Shown: piece by piece, positions 33,971 to 44,011 of the stretch | How the letters are laid out: each line of letters starts with the position of its first letter | Position numbering within the stretch: position 1 is the stretch's first letter | Assembly: GCA_027622555.1 (NCBI GenBank) | Contig: JAQBYJ010000010.1 | Location: forward strand, 1 to 64,000 | Reading direction: 5' to 3' | Source: Verrucomicrobiota bacterium | GTDB taxonomy: Bacteria; Verrucomicrobiota; Verrucomicrobiia; Opitutales; UBA2995 | DNA: 64,000 nt | Translations under genes and position numbers: made by a program | The notes under the pieces: model-generated | What the model was told of the DNA's origin: nothing | What the model saw: the letters and a program-made list of their open reading frames with translations, nothing else | Databases searched by the model: none

Positions 33971-36900
33971 ATGAAGTCATTTACGGAAATATTTATAAAA
34001 CACCCTGTATTGGCGATAGTGGTAAACCTTGTCATTATTATCGCTGGTCTTCAGGCAATCAGTTCGCTCAACGTGCGTGAGTATCCCAAAAGTGAAAGCG
34101 CGGTCATCACTATCAATACCGTGTATGTAGGAGCCGATGCTGAACTGGTTCGAGGATTTATTACGACTCCCATTGAACAGGCGATTGCTGAGGCAGATGG
34201 GATCGACTACATTGAGTCGATCAGTGCGCAGGGGATGTCCACTATCAACGTCAGGCTTAAACTAAACTATGAAGGCAACAAGGCTTTGGCTGAAATCAGT
34301 TCTAAGGTAGATAGAGTTCGGGCTGATTTACCGCCGTCAGCAGAAGTTCCGTCGATTAATATAACACCTGCAGACAGCCAATTTGCGACGGCTTACCTTT
34401 CGTTTTCGTCCAGGACTCTTGAGCAAAATCAAATCACAGATTATTTACTGCGTGTTGTGCAGCCCCGTTTATCCGCAATTCAAGGCGTACAACGAGCCGA
34501 AATAATGGGCGCGCGTACCTTTGCTGCTCGTATTTGGCTGAAGCCAGACCGAATGGCCGCACTCAACATTAGCCCTTCCAAGGTAAGGCAGGCGGTGGCC
34601 GCCAATAATGTGCTGTCGACACCCGGGAGCACTAAAGGATCTCTGATTTCAGTAGATCTGACAGCCAACACCGATATGCGCTCGATTGAAGATTTTAAGA
34701 GCTTGGTTATTAAGCAGGACGGTAACGCGATCGTTCGCCTCGAAGATATCGCAGACGTGGTTCTTGGTTCGGAGTTTTACGATATCGATGTCCGTTACTC
34801 CGGGACTCCTTCGACGACGATTGGTATATATGTTCTACCTAATGCAAACGCGTTAGATACTTTAAAAGGAGTCGTAGATGAAATGGCGGCCCTGCAAAAG
34901 GATTTGCCAGCCGGAATCGAAGCCTTGGTTAATTACGATGCTACGGAATATATCCGGAGCGCGATTTCAGAAGTTATTAAAACTCTAACCGAAACATTGT
35001 TGATCGTAGTTTTTGTAATCTTTCTTTTTCTTGGATCGATTCGATCGGTAATCATTCCGGTAGTTGCGATTCCAGTTTCTTTGATCGGTTCTGTTTTCAT
35101 TATGCAGCTATTTGGATTTTCGATCAATTTACTGACCTTATTAGCCATCGTTCTTTCCGTGGGTCTAGTGGTGGATGACGCGATTGTAGTGGTTGAAAAC
35201 GTGGATCGAAATTTGCATAAAGGAAAGCCGCCTCTCGATGCGGCAATATTGGGAGTAAGGGAATTGGTTGGTCCTATCATCGCGATGACGATCACTCTTG
35301 CTGCGGTGTATGCCCCAATCGGATTTCAGGGTGGGATAACCGGCGCATTGTTTAAAGAGTTCGCATTCACACTCACAGGTGCAGTTCTGATTTCAGGGGT
35401 TGTTGCTTTGACTTTGTCACCGATGATGGCGGCTGGTCTTTTAAAACCTAGTGACCAAGACGGTTGGCTTAAGCGAAAAATGAATGATCGCTTTGACGGT
35501 CTCAGACGTATCTATGCTCGAGTCCTGGATGGTACCTTAAGTTCCAGAGGATTCGTCTATTTTTCTTGGATCGTGCTCTTCGGATTAACTTTGTTTATGT
35601 TCAATTACGTCCAACAAAACCAAAACGAGTTGGCGCCGACTGAAGACCAGGGAATCATTATAGGAATTCTGAGCACTCCATCTAATTCAACCGTCGAACA
35701 GACGAGTTTGTCTGCCGCGGAAGTGAACCGGATCTGGATGAGCTTTCCCGAGACTGACTTTACCTTTCAACAAACGTTACCCACTTTTGGTTTCGGGGGG
35801 ATGATCGTACACCCTTGGGATAAACGGGAGAAAACTGTTTTCGAGCTACTCCCCCAGGTTCAACAGCAGTTGTCTACCATTCCAGGCGTTCGCGTAACCC
35901 CAATTCTACCACCTGCCTTGCCTGGAGCCGGTGTTTTTCCGGTGGAATTGGTGATCGTATCGACTGCCGAGAGTGAGCAGATCCTAAGATTCGCGGACGA
36001 GCTCACTCAAAAGGCCATGGCTAGCTCCTTTTTTCCATTTCTAGATGTAGATGTTAAAATCGATAAACCTCAGGCCGAAATTATAATAGATCGAGATAAA
36101 GTCGCCTTGTTGGGTTTGGACTTAGCCGATGTTGGAAATGACCTTTCGTCCATGTTTGGAGGCAACTACGTTAATAGATTCAACATTGACGGTCGAAGTT
36201 ATAAAGTAATTCCGCAGATCAAACGGAAGGAACGACTGAATCCCGATCAGCTAACCTCGATTTATGTGACCGGTCCGGGTGATCAATTGATTCCCTTGAG
36301 TTCAATTGCTACGATTGAACACAAAACGGTTCCGCGATCGTTAAATAGATTTCAGCAATTTAATTCTGTAAAAATCGCGGGTGTTACTCGCCTGCCATTG
36401 GATTCCGCCTTGTCGTTTCTTGAAGAAGAGGCAGCAAAAATCCTTCCACAGGGGTTCAATATTGATTACACCGGTGAGTCCCGACAGCTCCGAGCGGAAG
36501 GTAATACCTTCCTGGCATCATTTGGTTTAGCGATTGTATTGATCTTCCTGGTACTGGCTGCCCAATTTAACAGTTTCAGAGACCCGTTCATCATTTTACT
36601 AGGTTCCGTTCCGTTGGCAATGTTCGGTGCGGTGATTTTTATGTTTTTAAAATTCGAGAACCCCCAGATGCCTTTTTGGACAGACCCTTGGACGACTAGT
36701 TTAAATATCTATTCGAAAGTCGGTTTGATAACCTTGGTCGGAATCGTTTCCAAGAATGGTATTTTAATCGTAGAGTTTGCCAATGAGCTTCAACGAAGCG
36801 GGCTTACGAAGATTGCAGCGATAAAAGAAGCTGGATTGACGCGATTACGCCCTGTGTTAATGACGAGCGCGGCGACTGTTTGCGGACACTTTCCTTTGGT

Positions 36901-37078
36901 TTTGGTAACGGGAGCTGGAGCCGAAGCGCGTAACAGTATCGGTCTGGTTATTGTTGCCGGAATGGCAATTGGGACATTTTTTACGCTGCTGATTATCCCT
37001 TCAATTTACATGTTGATTGCAAAAAATCACGAAGGAGAGATAAGCAGCATTCATTTTTTGGAGGCGGACCAGGTATGA
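33971..37078 (+). CDS. RND efflux pump, inner-membrane permease (system 1)
   Basis: A 1035-residue HAE1-type RND pump, the normal length for AcrB/MexF relatives. Helix 1 (AIVVNLVIIIAGLQAISSL) is followed by a large periplasmic loop, helices 2-6, a second loop and helices 7-12. The proton-relay aspartates in helix 4 are intact in VGLVVDDAIVVVENV. Family motifs GPIIAMTITLAAVYAPIGF and, in the second half, GLITLVGIVSKNGILIVEFAN and RLRPVLMTSAATVCGHFPLV are clear. It would export drugs or other amphiphiles using proton flow. The last 4 bases overlap the TolC-like gene, which has a good GGAGG site inside this gene's end. Confidence 0.92.
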   Translation: MKSFTEIFIKHPVLAIVVNLVIIIAGLQAISSLNVREYPKSESAVITINTVYVGADAELVRGFITTPIEQAIAEADGIDYIESISAQGMSTINVRLKLNYEGNKALAEISSKVDRVRADLPPSAEVPSINITPADSQFATAYLSFSSRTLEQNQITDYLLRVVQPRLSAIQGVQRAEIMGARTFAARIWLKPDRMAALNISPSKVRQAVAANNVLSTPGSTKGSLISVDLTANTDMRSIEDFKSLVIKQDGNAIVRLEDIADVVLGSEFYDIDVRYSGTPSTTIGIYVLPNANALDTLKGVVDEMAALQKDLPAGIEALVNYDATEYIRSAISEVIKTLTETLLIVVFVIFLFLGSIRSVIIPVVAIPVSLIGSVFIMQLFGFSINLLTLLAIVLSVGLVVDDAIVVVENVDRNLHKGKPPLDAAILGVRELVGPIIAMTITLAAVYAPIGFQGGITGALFKEFAFTLTGAVLISGVVALTLSPMMAAGLLKPSDQDGWLKRKMNDRFDGLRRIYARVLDGTLSSRGFVYFSWIVLFGLTLFMFNYVQQNQNELAPTEDQGIIIGILSTPSNSTVEQTSLSAAEVNRIWMSFPETDFTFQQTLPTFGFGGMIVHPWDKREKTVFELLPQVQQQLSTIPGVRVTPILPPALPGAGVFPVELVIVSTAESEQILRFADELTQKAMASSFFPFLDVDVKIDKPQAEIIIDRDKVALLGLDLADVGNDLSSMFGGNYVNRFNIDGRSYKVIPQIKRKERLNPDQLTSIYVTGPGDQLIPLSSIATIEHKTVPRSLNRFQQFNSVKIAGVTRLPLDSALSFLEEEAAKILPQGFNIDYTGESRQLRAEGNTFLASFGLAIVLIFLVLAAQFNSFRDPFIILLGSVPLAMFGAVIFMFLKFENPQMPFWTDPWTTSLNIYSKVGLITLVGIVSKNGILIVEFANELQRSGLTKIAAIKEAGLTRLRPVLMTSAATVCGHFPLVLVTGAGAEARNSIGLVIVAGMAIGTFFTLLIIPSIYMLIAKNHEGEISSIHFLEADQV

Positions 37079-38424
37079 AGACAAAGCTGTTAGCTGGTAT
37101 CTCAATTTGTTGCCTTTTGTTTCAGGTAATTTCTATTGGCCAAAACAGAGTTCCGGTAGCTATTCCCGACAGGCTTGATCTTCCGACGGTCCTGAACTAT
37201 GCGTTGCAAAACAATTTCTCCATCCTTCAGGCTCAACAGCGGATCCGTGAGCAAGAAGGTCTGATTGTTGAAATCCGTTCGCAGGCACTACCCGAAGCAA
37301 CGCTGAACGCTAACTATAATCAAATAGATAGTGGATTGAGCGAAACCTTCGGAGGGTTGTTTGACCCGAACACCGAGAACTGGAATATCGCACTGAACGT
37401 TCGCCAGGCTCTTTATAAGGGAGGAGGGGTTAGGGCTGCACTGCGAGTTCAAAATTTACTGGAAGAAGCTATTTTGTATGATTTGAAGGCCGCGATTAAT
37501 CTGGCTGTTCTGGATGTTAAAACGAGGTTCTACGATGTGCTTTTGGCCAGAGAAAGTATTGGTGTTCAGGAGCAAAATATTGAGCTGCTGGACAATCAAC
37601 TTCGGGACGCCAAAAATAGATTCGAAGCGGGAGCAGTTTCGCAATTTGAGGTGCTGCGTGCGGAAGTCGAGCGCGCCAACTCCCAACCTGAACTGATACG
37701 AGCTCGCAATGGGTTTAGAATTGCAATTGAAGAACTCAGGCAAGTTATGGGTTTTACCGGTGTACCTGAAGATGCGCATAAATATCCTGAGTTCGTCGGC
37801 AGCTTGGAATTTACTCCTTCCGAAGTGGATTTGGTCAGAGCGCTTGAAATTGCAAGAGCGAATCGGCCAGAATTACAACAGCTTCAGTTAATCGTTGAAG
37901 CCCGTGAAGAGGGCATCGTCATCGAGAGAGCAGGCAACCGACCCGATGTAGATCTGGTAGGGAGTTATCAATTTAATAAGTCCACTGTATCAAACAGTTT
38001 TGGCAACGCTTTGAACGGATGGACAATCGGCATCCAGTCAAGTTGGGCCATTTTTGACGGAAGATCTACCGAGGGAAAGGTCCTTCAAGCAAAATCACAA
38101 CTTGAACAGGCTCGCCTGGATCTCGGACAAACAACGCTCGAAGTAGAAGTGGAAGTTCGCAGAGCCATTCACCAATTGCAGCAAGCGTCTGAACTTGCTC
38201 AGGCCTCTTCAAAAGTGATTGATCAAGCCGCGGAATCATTGCGACTTGCGAATGAAATTTATGCCGCCGGTGGAGGCACGCAGCTCGATGTCTTGCAATC
38301 GCAAGTAGCCTTAACCGAATCGCGACTCAATCAGGTAGAAGCTTTCCATGGATACAATGTGGCTTTGGTTACTTTATCCAAAGCACTAGGCAATGCGATT
38401 CCCTACGAGCAATCTGAACGGTAA
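37075..38424 (+). CDS. TolC-family outer-membrane channel (system 1)
   Basis: A 449-residue TolC-like protein with signal peptide (cleavage near ISIGQN, about 22). Both internal repeats of long helical pairs are visible: DLPTVLNYALQNNFSILQAQQRIREQEG and DVKTRFYDVLLARESIGVQEQNIELLDNQL in the first, SEVDLVRALEIARANRPELQQLQ and LGQTTLEVEVEVRRAIHQLQQASEL in the second. It lacks a lipobox, unlike the channel of system 2. It completes the tripartite pump encoded by the two preceding genes; the ATG lies inside the pump's stop (4-bp overlap), with a GGAGG about 10 bases upstream. Confidence 0.88.
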   Translation: MKTKLLAGISICCLLFQVISIGQNRVPVAIPDRLDLPTVLNYALQNNFSILQAQQRIREQEGLIVEIRSQALPEATLNANYNQIDSGLSETFGGLFDPNTENWNIALNVRQALYKGGGVRAALRVQNLLEEAILYDLKAAINLAVLDVKTRFYDVLLARESIGVQEQNIELLDNQLRDAKNRFEAGAVSQFEVLRAEVERANSQPELIRARNGFRIAIEELRQVMGFTGVPEDAHKYPEFVGSLEFTPSEVDLVRALEIARANRPELQQLQLIVEAREEGIVIERAGNRPDVDLVGSYQFNKSTVSNSFGNALNGWTIGIQSSWAIFDGRSTEGKVLQAKSQLEQARLDLGQTTLEVEVEVRRAIHQLQQASELAQASSKVIDQAAESLRLANEIYAAGGGTQLDVLQSQVALTESRLNQVEAFHGYNVALVTLSKALGNAIPYEQSER

Positions 38425-38444
38425 TAATAGATAGAAAACCTACT

Positions 38445-39140
38445 TTAGTCTTTCAGTGTTTTGGCATGCACCTGTGCGACCATTCCCATGTAATTATTCA
38501 TAGAATAGTCGTTCGCGGCCAGAGCGATATGGCGCTGTGCCAGGTCTTTTTTTTCCAGTGCTTCGAAATACAAACCGAGATAGAGATGCGCGTAGCAAAG
38601 TTGTTGTCGCTTGTAGGGGGAGGGGCGGTTGGCAGCCTCCAACACAGCTTCGACGGTTCCTTTACCGGCGAACAGATCCCAAACTTTATCCATGGGGACA
38701 CGGCTATCGTATTGGATGGGGATGAGTTGCTTTCTGGCAGTTTCGATTCCGTTGAGTCGAACGTTGCAAATGAAGTGCCAAACGGCGTTTTCCACATCCT
38801 GCGAATTGACGGTCTGGTGTAGCTCGAATTGATCGACGCCTTTCTGGTATTCCTTGGCGTAATAGTAGGCGATACCGCGTTGCCAATGCCGTGGCTCAAG
38901 TCGTGGGTCTAACTCAATGGTTCTATCCCAGTCTGCAATCGCTTCTTTGAATTTCCCCAATTCAAAATACTGAGAGCCTCGTCTTTGATAAAAACCGACC
39001 GATTCTTCTTCGATTCGTTGTGCGAGGGAGAAACATGGAAGGAAGAAAATTCCTGTGAATATTAAACAGCACAGCGAGGACCAGCTCATGCTAAAGCTTC
39101 GCCAGGCTCGGGTGGTTGGCCTACCAAAATAGTTTTTCAT
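38445..39140 (-). CDS. Secreted TPR protein
   Basis: A 231-residue protein with a signal sequence after a basic start (core SLCCLIFTGIFFLPCFSLAQ, cleavage near residue 41). TPR units follow: VGFYQRRGSQYFELGKFKEAIADWDRTIELDPRL and PRHWQRGIAYYYAKEYQKGVDQFELH, and a weaker pair towards the end around CYAHLYLGLYFEALEKKDLAQRHIALA. The arrangement resembles NlpI-like or other periplasmic TPR scaffolds. Its ATG overlaps the stop of the upstream sulfatase by 4 bp, so the two are translated together. The function is unknown; an ATG at residue 18 is an alternative start. Confidence 0.7.
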   Translation of the reverse strand: MKNYFGRPTTRAWRSFSMSWSSLCCLIFTGIFFLPCFSLAQRIEEESVGFYQRRGSQYFELGKFKEAIADWDRTIELDPRLEPRHWQRGIAYYYAKEYQKGVDQFELHQTVNSQDVENAVWHFICNVRLNGIETARKQLIPIQYDSRVPMDKVWDLFAGKGTVEAVLEAANRPSPYKRQQLCYAHLYLGLYFEALEKKDLAQRHIALAANDYSMNNYMGMVAQVHAKTLKD

Positions 39141-40717
39141 TTGCTCACTGGCCTTTCATCTACACCCCCGGTCATTTTGCTGGCGTTAGCGCCTTGGGGA
39201 GCTTTAGGCCAGGGAGTTTCACCTTCGGCCCAGGACTGAGGTTGGGTTTCTCTTATCGCGTCTACATGATCTTTAAGCCACTGCGGAGGATTCAGGTTTT
39301 CTTCCTGCCCGTAAACATAAGGAAGAGGTGGATCCATCAATAAGGGTTTGTCTCCTAACGGAGGTCTTTCGTCACCCACTATTTTTAGTCGGTTTTTTAA
39401 CTGCGTAACCAACTTCGGGTGCTGATCGGCGACGTCCGTAGTTTCGTAAGGATCTGTTACGATGTTGTATAAGGCATCGCCCATAAGCTTGTAGTCACCC
39501 TTTCGGATAGTTGGAAGTCGAACACTCCCTGAAACGTCATAAAATATTTCGTCCCTCGGACTGTCTGCTCCGTGAAACAACATTGGGCTCATATCCAAAG
39601 CGTCTACCTGGGTCTCCTGTTTATGGGACCCACCAGCCACGGAAATGAAGGTGCTGAACCAATCCGCGACAAACATCATTCCATTGGTTTTACTACCGCT
39701 GGTTGTATGGCCCGGCCAACGAACAATTGCTGGCGATCTAACTCCGCCTTCAAAAGTGGTGTTCTTCGTTCCCCGGTAAGGCTTACTCAGTTCTTCCATG
39801 ACTGGTCCGTTGTCATTGGTAAATACAAGCAAGGTATTGTCACGCATTTGATGTAAATCCAACGCTTCGACAATTTGGCCAACTCCATCATCGAGAGCCT
39901 TCAGCATGGCATCGCGGGCATCCAGGTGTTTATAGCGGCCTGGAACGTTGAGTGGACCGTGAACTGCGTTATAGGCCACGTATAAAAAGAAGGGTTGTCC
40001 CATCTTTGAGCGGTCAGCCTGGTTGGCGATTAGTTTGACCGTTTCCTTCGTAAATAAATCGGTCGAATATCCAGATTCCTGAACTGGTTTCTGATTTCGA
40101 TGCCAGTCGTAAACCGCAAAAGTAGCTGGCGCGTTGTGCTCAATGGTTTTCTGAAAATAATCAATTCCCCACGCGTAGTGACCGTATTGGTACATGAATC
40201 CCTGGCCCATGGGGAGGTGCTCAGGCAGCCATTCGCCTGCGTGCCATTTGCCGATGATTGCAGTAAAGTAACCAGCTTCCTTGAGTGCCTCGGCGATCGT
40301 TCGTTCATTGGTGTCTAAACCATGAATGCGTCGGGTTGGTTCTCCTCGGTCGTTGTAGGCCAGGGTAAGTCCCAGTTTAGCAAGGTAGCTCGCCTTTCCG
40401 AAATCTTCAGTCCGCCAGTCACTCCAGGTTCGGAAAGCGTATTTACCGGTCAAGAAGGCGGCTCTCGTTGGAGCGCATACTGAGTGCGTGTAATATTGGG
40501 TCAACTGCAACCCTTCCTCGGCCAGTTTGTCGATGTGAGGAGTTAGCTCCTTGTTGCCTCCATTGAAGCCCGATTGATTCCAACCCATATCGTCCGCCAT
40601 GATGAAAATGATATTGGGACGGATGGGTGCTTGACCAAAGCTTTCACCATGAAGAAGTAAAAGTATTGGAATTAACAAATAGATACTTCGAATAAAATGA
40701 TCCCGGTAACGTTGCAT
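39137..40717 (-). CDS. Formylglycine-dependent sulfatase, secreted (copy 2)
   Basis: A 526-residue arylsulfatase-type enzyme with a signal peptide (to about GESFGQ, 29). It has the metal-binding segment ADDMGWNQ (41-48), the modification site CAPTR (81-85) in THSVCAPTRAAFLTG, then IGKWHAGEW, YVAYNAVHGPLN and FTNDNGPV, with the C-terminal subdomain around DPYETTDVADQHP. It cleaves sulfate esters in the periplasm. It is only distantly similar to the sulfatase at 19833-21317, so the two probably handle different substrates. Coupled to the TPR gene downstream and divergent from nothing; it lies between the two efflux operons. Confidence 0.88.
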   Translation of the reverse strand: MQRYRDHFIRSIYLLIPILLLLHGESFGQAPIRPNIIFIMADDMGWNQSGFNGGNKELTPHIDKLAEEGLQLTQYYTHSVCAPTRAAFLTGKYAFRTWSDWRTEDFGKASYLAKLGLTLAYNDRGEPTRRIHGLDTNERTIAEALKEAGYFTAIIGKWHAGEWLPEHLPMGQGFMYQYGHYAWGIDYFQKTIEHNAPATFAVYDWHRNQKPVQESGYSTDLFTKETVKLIANQADRSKMGQPFFLYVAYNAVHGPLNVPGRYKHLDARDAMLKALDDGVGQIVEALDLHQMRDNTLLVFTNDNGPVMEELSKPYRGTKNTTFEGGVRSPAIVRWPGHTTSGSKTNGMMFVADWFSTFISVAGGSHKQETQVDALDMSPMLFHGADSPRDEIFYDVSGSVRLPTIRKGDYKLMGDALYNIVTDPYETTDVADQHPKLVTQLKNRLKIVGDERPPLGDKPLLMDPPLPYVYGQEENLNPPQWLKDHVDAIRETQPQSWAEGETPWPKAPQGANASKMTGGVDERPVSK

Positions 40718-40843
40718 GGTAATTTTTTAAACCTTCTTCTCTTAGCTTTTCAATCACCATCAGCAATAACGACTTTGAAATCTGAATAGAAGCAGATTGC
40801 AAGGATGACCAGTGGACACTATTAATGTGGCATGAATTTCCGC

Positions 40844-43800
40844 CTACAGCTGGCCTGAGACAGGGGTGGCTTTAGTAAAAAGCCTGCTCGTAATTTTCAA
40901 GCAAAGTACGAGGAATGACGGAAGAAATACCAAAGTAACAAAGGTCGAAAATAGTAAGCCGAACAGCACAATTGCTCCAACCCCTCTATATAATTCGGTT
41001 CCAGCTCCGGGAAATATAACCAATGGCGCAATGCCAAATACTGTCGTTGTTGTGGACATCAGAATAGGTCGTATCCGAGAGAGAGTTGCATCCCTGACAG
41101 ACATCGCCACCTGGCCGCCTGCTCTTAAGCGATCGATTGTGCCGCTGACGATGAGTATCGGATTATTTACCACTGTGCCTAACAAAATAAGAAAACCCAG
41201 CATCGTTATCATGTCGAAAGGCTGTTGTATGGATTTCATTCCAAGTAGCCCCAGGAATGCACCTCCGTTATTCAATAACCAGAGTCCGCCAATACCTCCT
41301 GCTATTCCAATTGGTACCGTTGCCAGAATAATCCAGGGAAATCCCCAGTGCGAAAATACAGCACTCAAAAGGAGATAGGATAATATCACTGCAATCAGGA
41401 AATTTCCCAAAAGTGCTTCCCGAGTTTTAAGTAATTGGTCGCCAGCCCCAGTGACATCGACGGCTACTCCCTGAGGAACAAGATCCTGGTCTCGCATATA
41501 CTTTACCAGGTCCTTTCGAACGACTTCGACCGCGTCTTCCAAGGCTACCGATTTGGGAGGAATAATGTTCAATGTAACGGTTCGGTCACCATTGAGTCTT
41601 CGTATTGAATCGGTATCTACGGTCTCTACCAACTCAGCAAAAGAATCCATGGAAACCACGCCTCCGGCCGGAGCATAAATGGGAAGATTTGCCAGTGCAT
41701 CCAGGCTTTCAACTTCGCCTTTTCCACTGTAAAGAAACATGTCGACCCGACGTCCATCCAGGAGAAATTCATCCACATAGGCACCATCTGTAAGGGCCCG
41801 AATTGTGAATCCTAAAGAAGCGTTGGTAAATCCAAGCTCGGTGGCACGAGCCCAATCGGGTCGAATTTCAACCATTGGTTGTTGGAGACTGAGGGCGGAA
41901 GGTGTGGAATTGACCGAAGGCTCATCGAATACTTCAAAGGCCCGCCGATAGGCCGCTTCTGCAACCTGATAAATTTCGCCCAAATCAGGTCCGCCAATAT
42001 CGAGATTTACGCTTCGAGAGCCACCATCATTGCTGGAAATGATGGAACCTTTGCTGATAAAACTGCGAATTCCGGGAAATTGTTTAAGGTAGTCTGAAAA
42101 CACAACTCGAAGTTCATCGATTCGATTCGGATCCCAGGTTTCAGCCACCACCAGGCTTCTATCGTTGCTGATGGTGACGCGTAGTCGAATAATTGGGGGG
42201 ATCGATTTGTCCAGCGATTCATTTTCTAAAGAACCATTTTGTACCAAGAAGGGACTGAACTTTTCGTTTATCTCCTTTGCTATAGTCTCCAGTGTTTGAA
42301 GGTTGTAACCAGGCGGCGGTAATATCCGGCAGAATATTTTGGCTTCCTCTCCTTCCGGAAGATATTCAGCTGCAGGAGTCATAAAATAAATGATGGAGCT
42401 GCTTACACCAATGGTGGCCATAACACCGACTAGGGCTCCCTTGGAGGAAGTAACCAGTTTCTCGATGAGAGAATCAAAGAATTGAAATAGACGGGGACGT
42501 TGCGTACCTATTTTCGCGGTTTTCCCCAAAGTTTTAAACCGGATACTGGCGGTAGGAATGATGGCAATAGAAACCAGCATCGAAGCCAAAATAGCGCCGG
42601 ATATCGCGATGGAAATATCGGAAAACAATTGCCCGGCTTCTTCTTTGATGAGCCAGACGGGCGTAAACACGATGATGGTGGTCATGGTGGAAGCGAGAAC
42701 GGAGGACCACACTTCTTTGACGCCAATCAAAGCAGCATCGATTCGACCGTGGCCTTCGCGTCGCTTCTTTTCGATGCTCTCCAGTACCACAATCGCATTG
42801 TCCACTGTCATTCCAATGGCGAAGGCCACACCAGCCAGAGAAATAACATTGATGGTTCGGCCTGCCGCCTGGAGTCCGATAAAGGCGGCGATGGTGCATA
42901 TCGGGATACCAGCCACGCAGAGTAGCGTTCCTGAAATGGATCTTAGAAACAGCCACAAAACGATGCTTGCTGCGATGGCACCTAGAATGAGATTCCGCCA
43001 AACGTTTTGTATGGAAGCCTCCACGTAGCGCACATCGTCGCTGGTCTTAAACATTACAAGTTGTTCGGGACCCAACACGTCCTGATTGATTTCCTCCACT
43101 ACCTCCATCATGGCGTCGCGGATATCGATCACATTGGAACCAATTTCCCGTGACACCGAGGCAAGAATACTTGGAAAGGTATTGAGATAGGCCAGGGACC
43201 TTTGCTCGTATAATCCAAGTTCTACTTCAGCAACATCACCCAAGGTCGTTACTGAATCTCCGGTCCGACGCAAAATGATGGATGACAATTCCTCCGGTGA
43301 TTCGAAGCGACCAACTGTCCGGACGAGGTAACGACGTTTTCCACTACTTATATCTCCTGCGGAAATATCCCGGTTGCGGTCACGAATCGAATCTCTTACC
43401 TCCTGCATCGTTATGCCCACCGCGGCAAGGCGAGCCAGATCCACGTTGATACGGATCTGTTGTTCCGGAGCGCCCTGTATGCGAACGTCCGATACTCCCG
43501 GAACGCGCCCCATACGCGGCTTTACTCTTTGAACAATGAAGTCGAACATACGTAGCACATCTTCCGGTGTTCTTTTCCCTGAAGTATCCTGAATCGCAAA
43601 GAACATGAAGTTGTTGGACGAAAACGATGTAGCTATCACGAGGGGTTCATCCACGTTTTCCGGATAGCTGGGCACTTGGCTTAGGGCGTTTAAGACACGG
43701 ATGAGCGCGTCGTTCACGTCGATTGTTGAAGGAAATTCGAGTTCAATGCTGGCGGAGCCCATGGAGGCAGATGAGATCATGCGCTGAAGACCCTGGACAT

Positions 43801-44011
43801 TTTGCAGGTAATCTTCCTGCTCAATCAGGATTTCTTTTTCCACGTCCTGCGGAGTGGCGCCGGGCCAACCTGTAACAACGGATATGGTGCGTATATCAAG
43901 ATCTGGAATCATCTGAACCGGTATCCTGACGGCAGCCACTACTCCCAAAACGCAAATGAGCAACGCGATAACTGCTACCTGGGTGGGATGTTTTATGCAC
44001 CAATCAAACAT
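40844..44011 (-). CDS. RND efflux pump, inner-membrane permease (system 2)
   Basis: A 1055-residue RND pump of the HAE1-like family with twelve helices and two periplasmic loops. Family landmarks are MFDWCIKHPTQVAVIALLICVLG, WPGATPQDVEKEIL and LGFLILLGTVVNNPILIVSG. In helix 4 the motif reads FAIGMTVDNAIVVLESI, so the second of the two usual aspartates is asparagine, a variant seen in one branch of RND pumps. It immediately follows the adaptor gene (no spacing) and closes the channel-adaptor-pump operon. Substrate could be drugs, lipids or metals; the motifs do not settle it. Confidence 0.9.
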   Translation of the reverse strand: MFDWCIKHPTQVAVIALLICVLGVVAAVRIPVQMIPDLDIRTISVVTGWPGATPQDVEKEILIEQEDYLQNVQGLQRMISSASMGSASIELEFPSTIDVNDALIRVLNALSQVPSYPENVDEPLVIATSFSSNNFMFFAIQDTSGKRTPEDVLRMFDFIVQRVKPRMGRVPGVSDVRIQGAPEQQIRINVDLARLAAVGITMQEVRDSIRDRNRDISAGDISSGKRRYLVRTVGRFESPEELSSIILRRTGDSVTTLGDVAEVELGLYEQRSLAYLNTFPSILASVSREIGSNVIDIRDAMMEVVEEINQDVLGPEQLVMFKTSDDVRYVEASIQNVWRNLILGAIAASIVLWLFLRSISGTLLCVAGIPICTIAAFIGLQAAGRTINVISLAGVAFAIGMTVDNAIVVLESIEKKRREGHGRIDAALIGVKEVWSSVLASTMTTIIVFTPVWLIKEEAGQLFSDISIAISGAILASMLVSIAIIPTASIRFKTLGKTAKIGTQRPRLFQFFDSLIEKLVTSSKGALVGVMATIGVSSSIIYFMTPAAEYLPEGEEAKIFCRILPPPGYNLQTLETIAKEINEKFSPFLVQNGSLENESLDKSIPPIIRLRVTISNDRSLVVAETWDPNRIDELRVVFSDYLKQFPGIRSFISKGSIISSNDGGSRSVNLDIGGPDLGEIYQVAEAAYRRAFEVFDEPSVNSTPSALSLQQPMVEIRPDWARATELGFTNASLGFTIRALTDGAYVDEFLLDGRRVDMFLYSGKGEVESLDALANLPIYAPAGGVVSMDSFAELVETVDTDSIRRLNGDRTVTLNIIPPKSVALEDAVEVVRKDLVKYMRDQDLVPQGVAVDVTGAGDQLLKTREALLGNFLIAVILSYLLLSAVFSHWGFPWIILATVPIGIAGGIGGLWLLNNGGAFLGLLGMKSIQQPFDMITMLGFLILLGTVVNNPILIVSGTIDRLRAGGQVAMSVRDATLSRIRPILMSTTTTVFGIAPLVIFPGAGTELYRGVGAIVLFGLLFSTFVTLVFLPSFLVLCLKITSRLFTKATPVSGQL

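Noticed and set aside
42500-43028. Long plus-strand ORFs of up to 156 codons inside the second RND pump
   Set aside because: Antisense shadows of a full-length RND gene.
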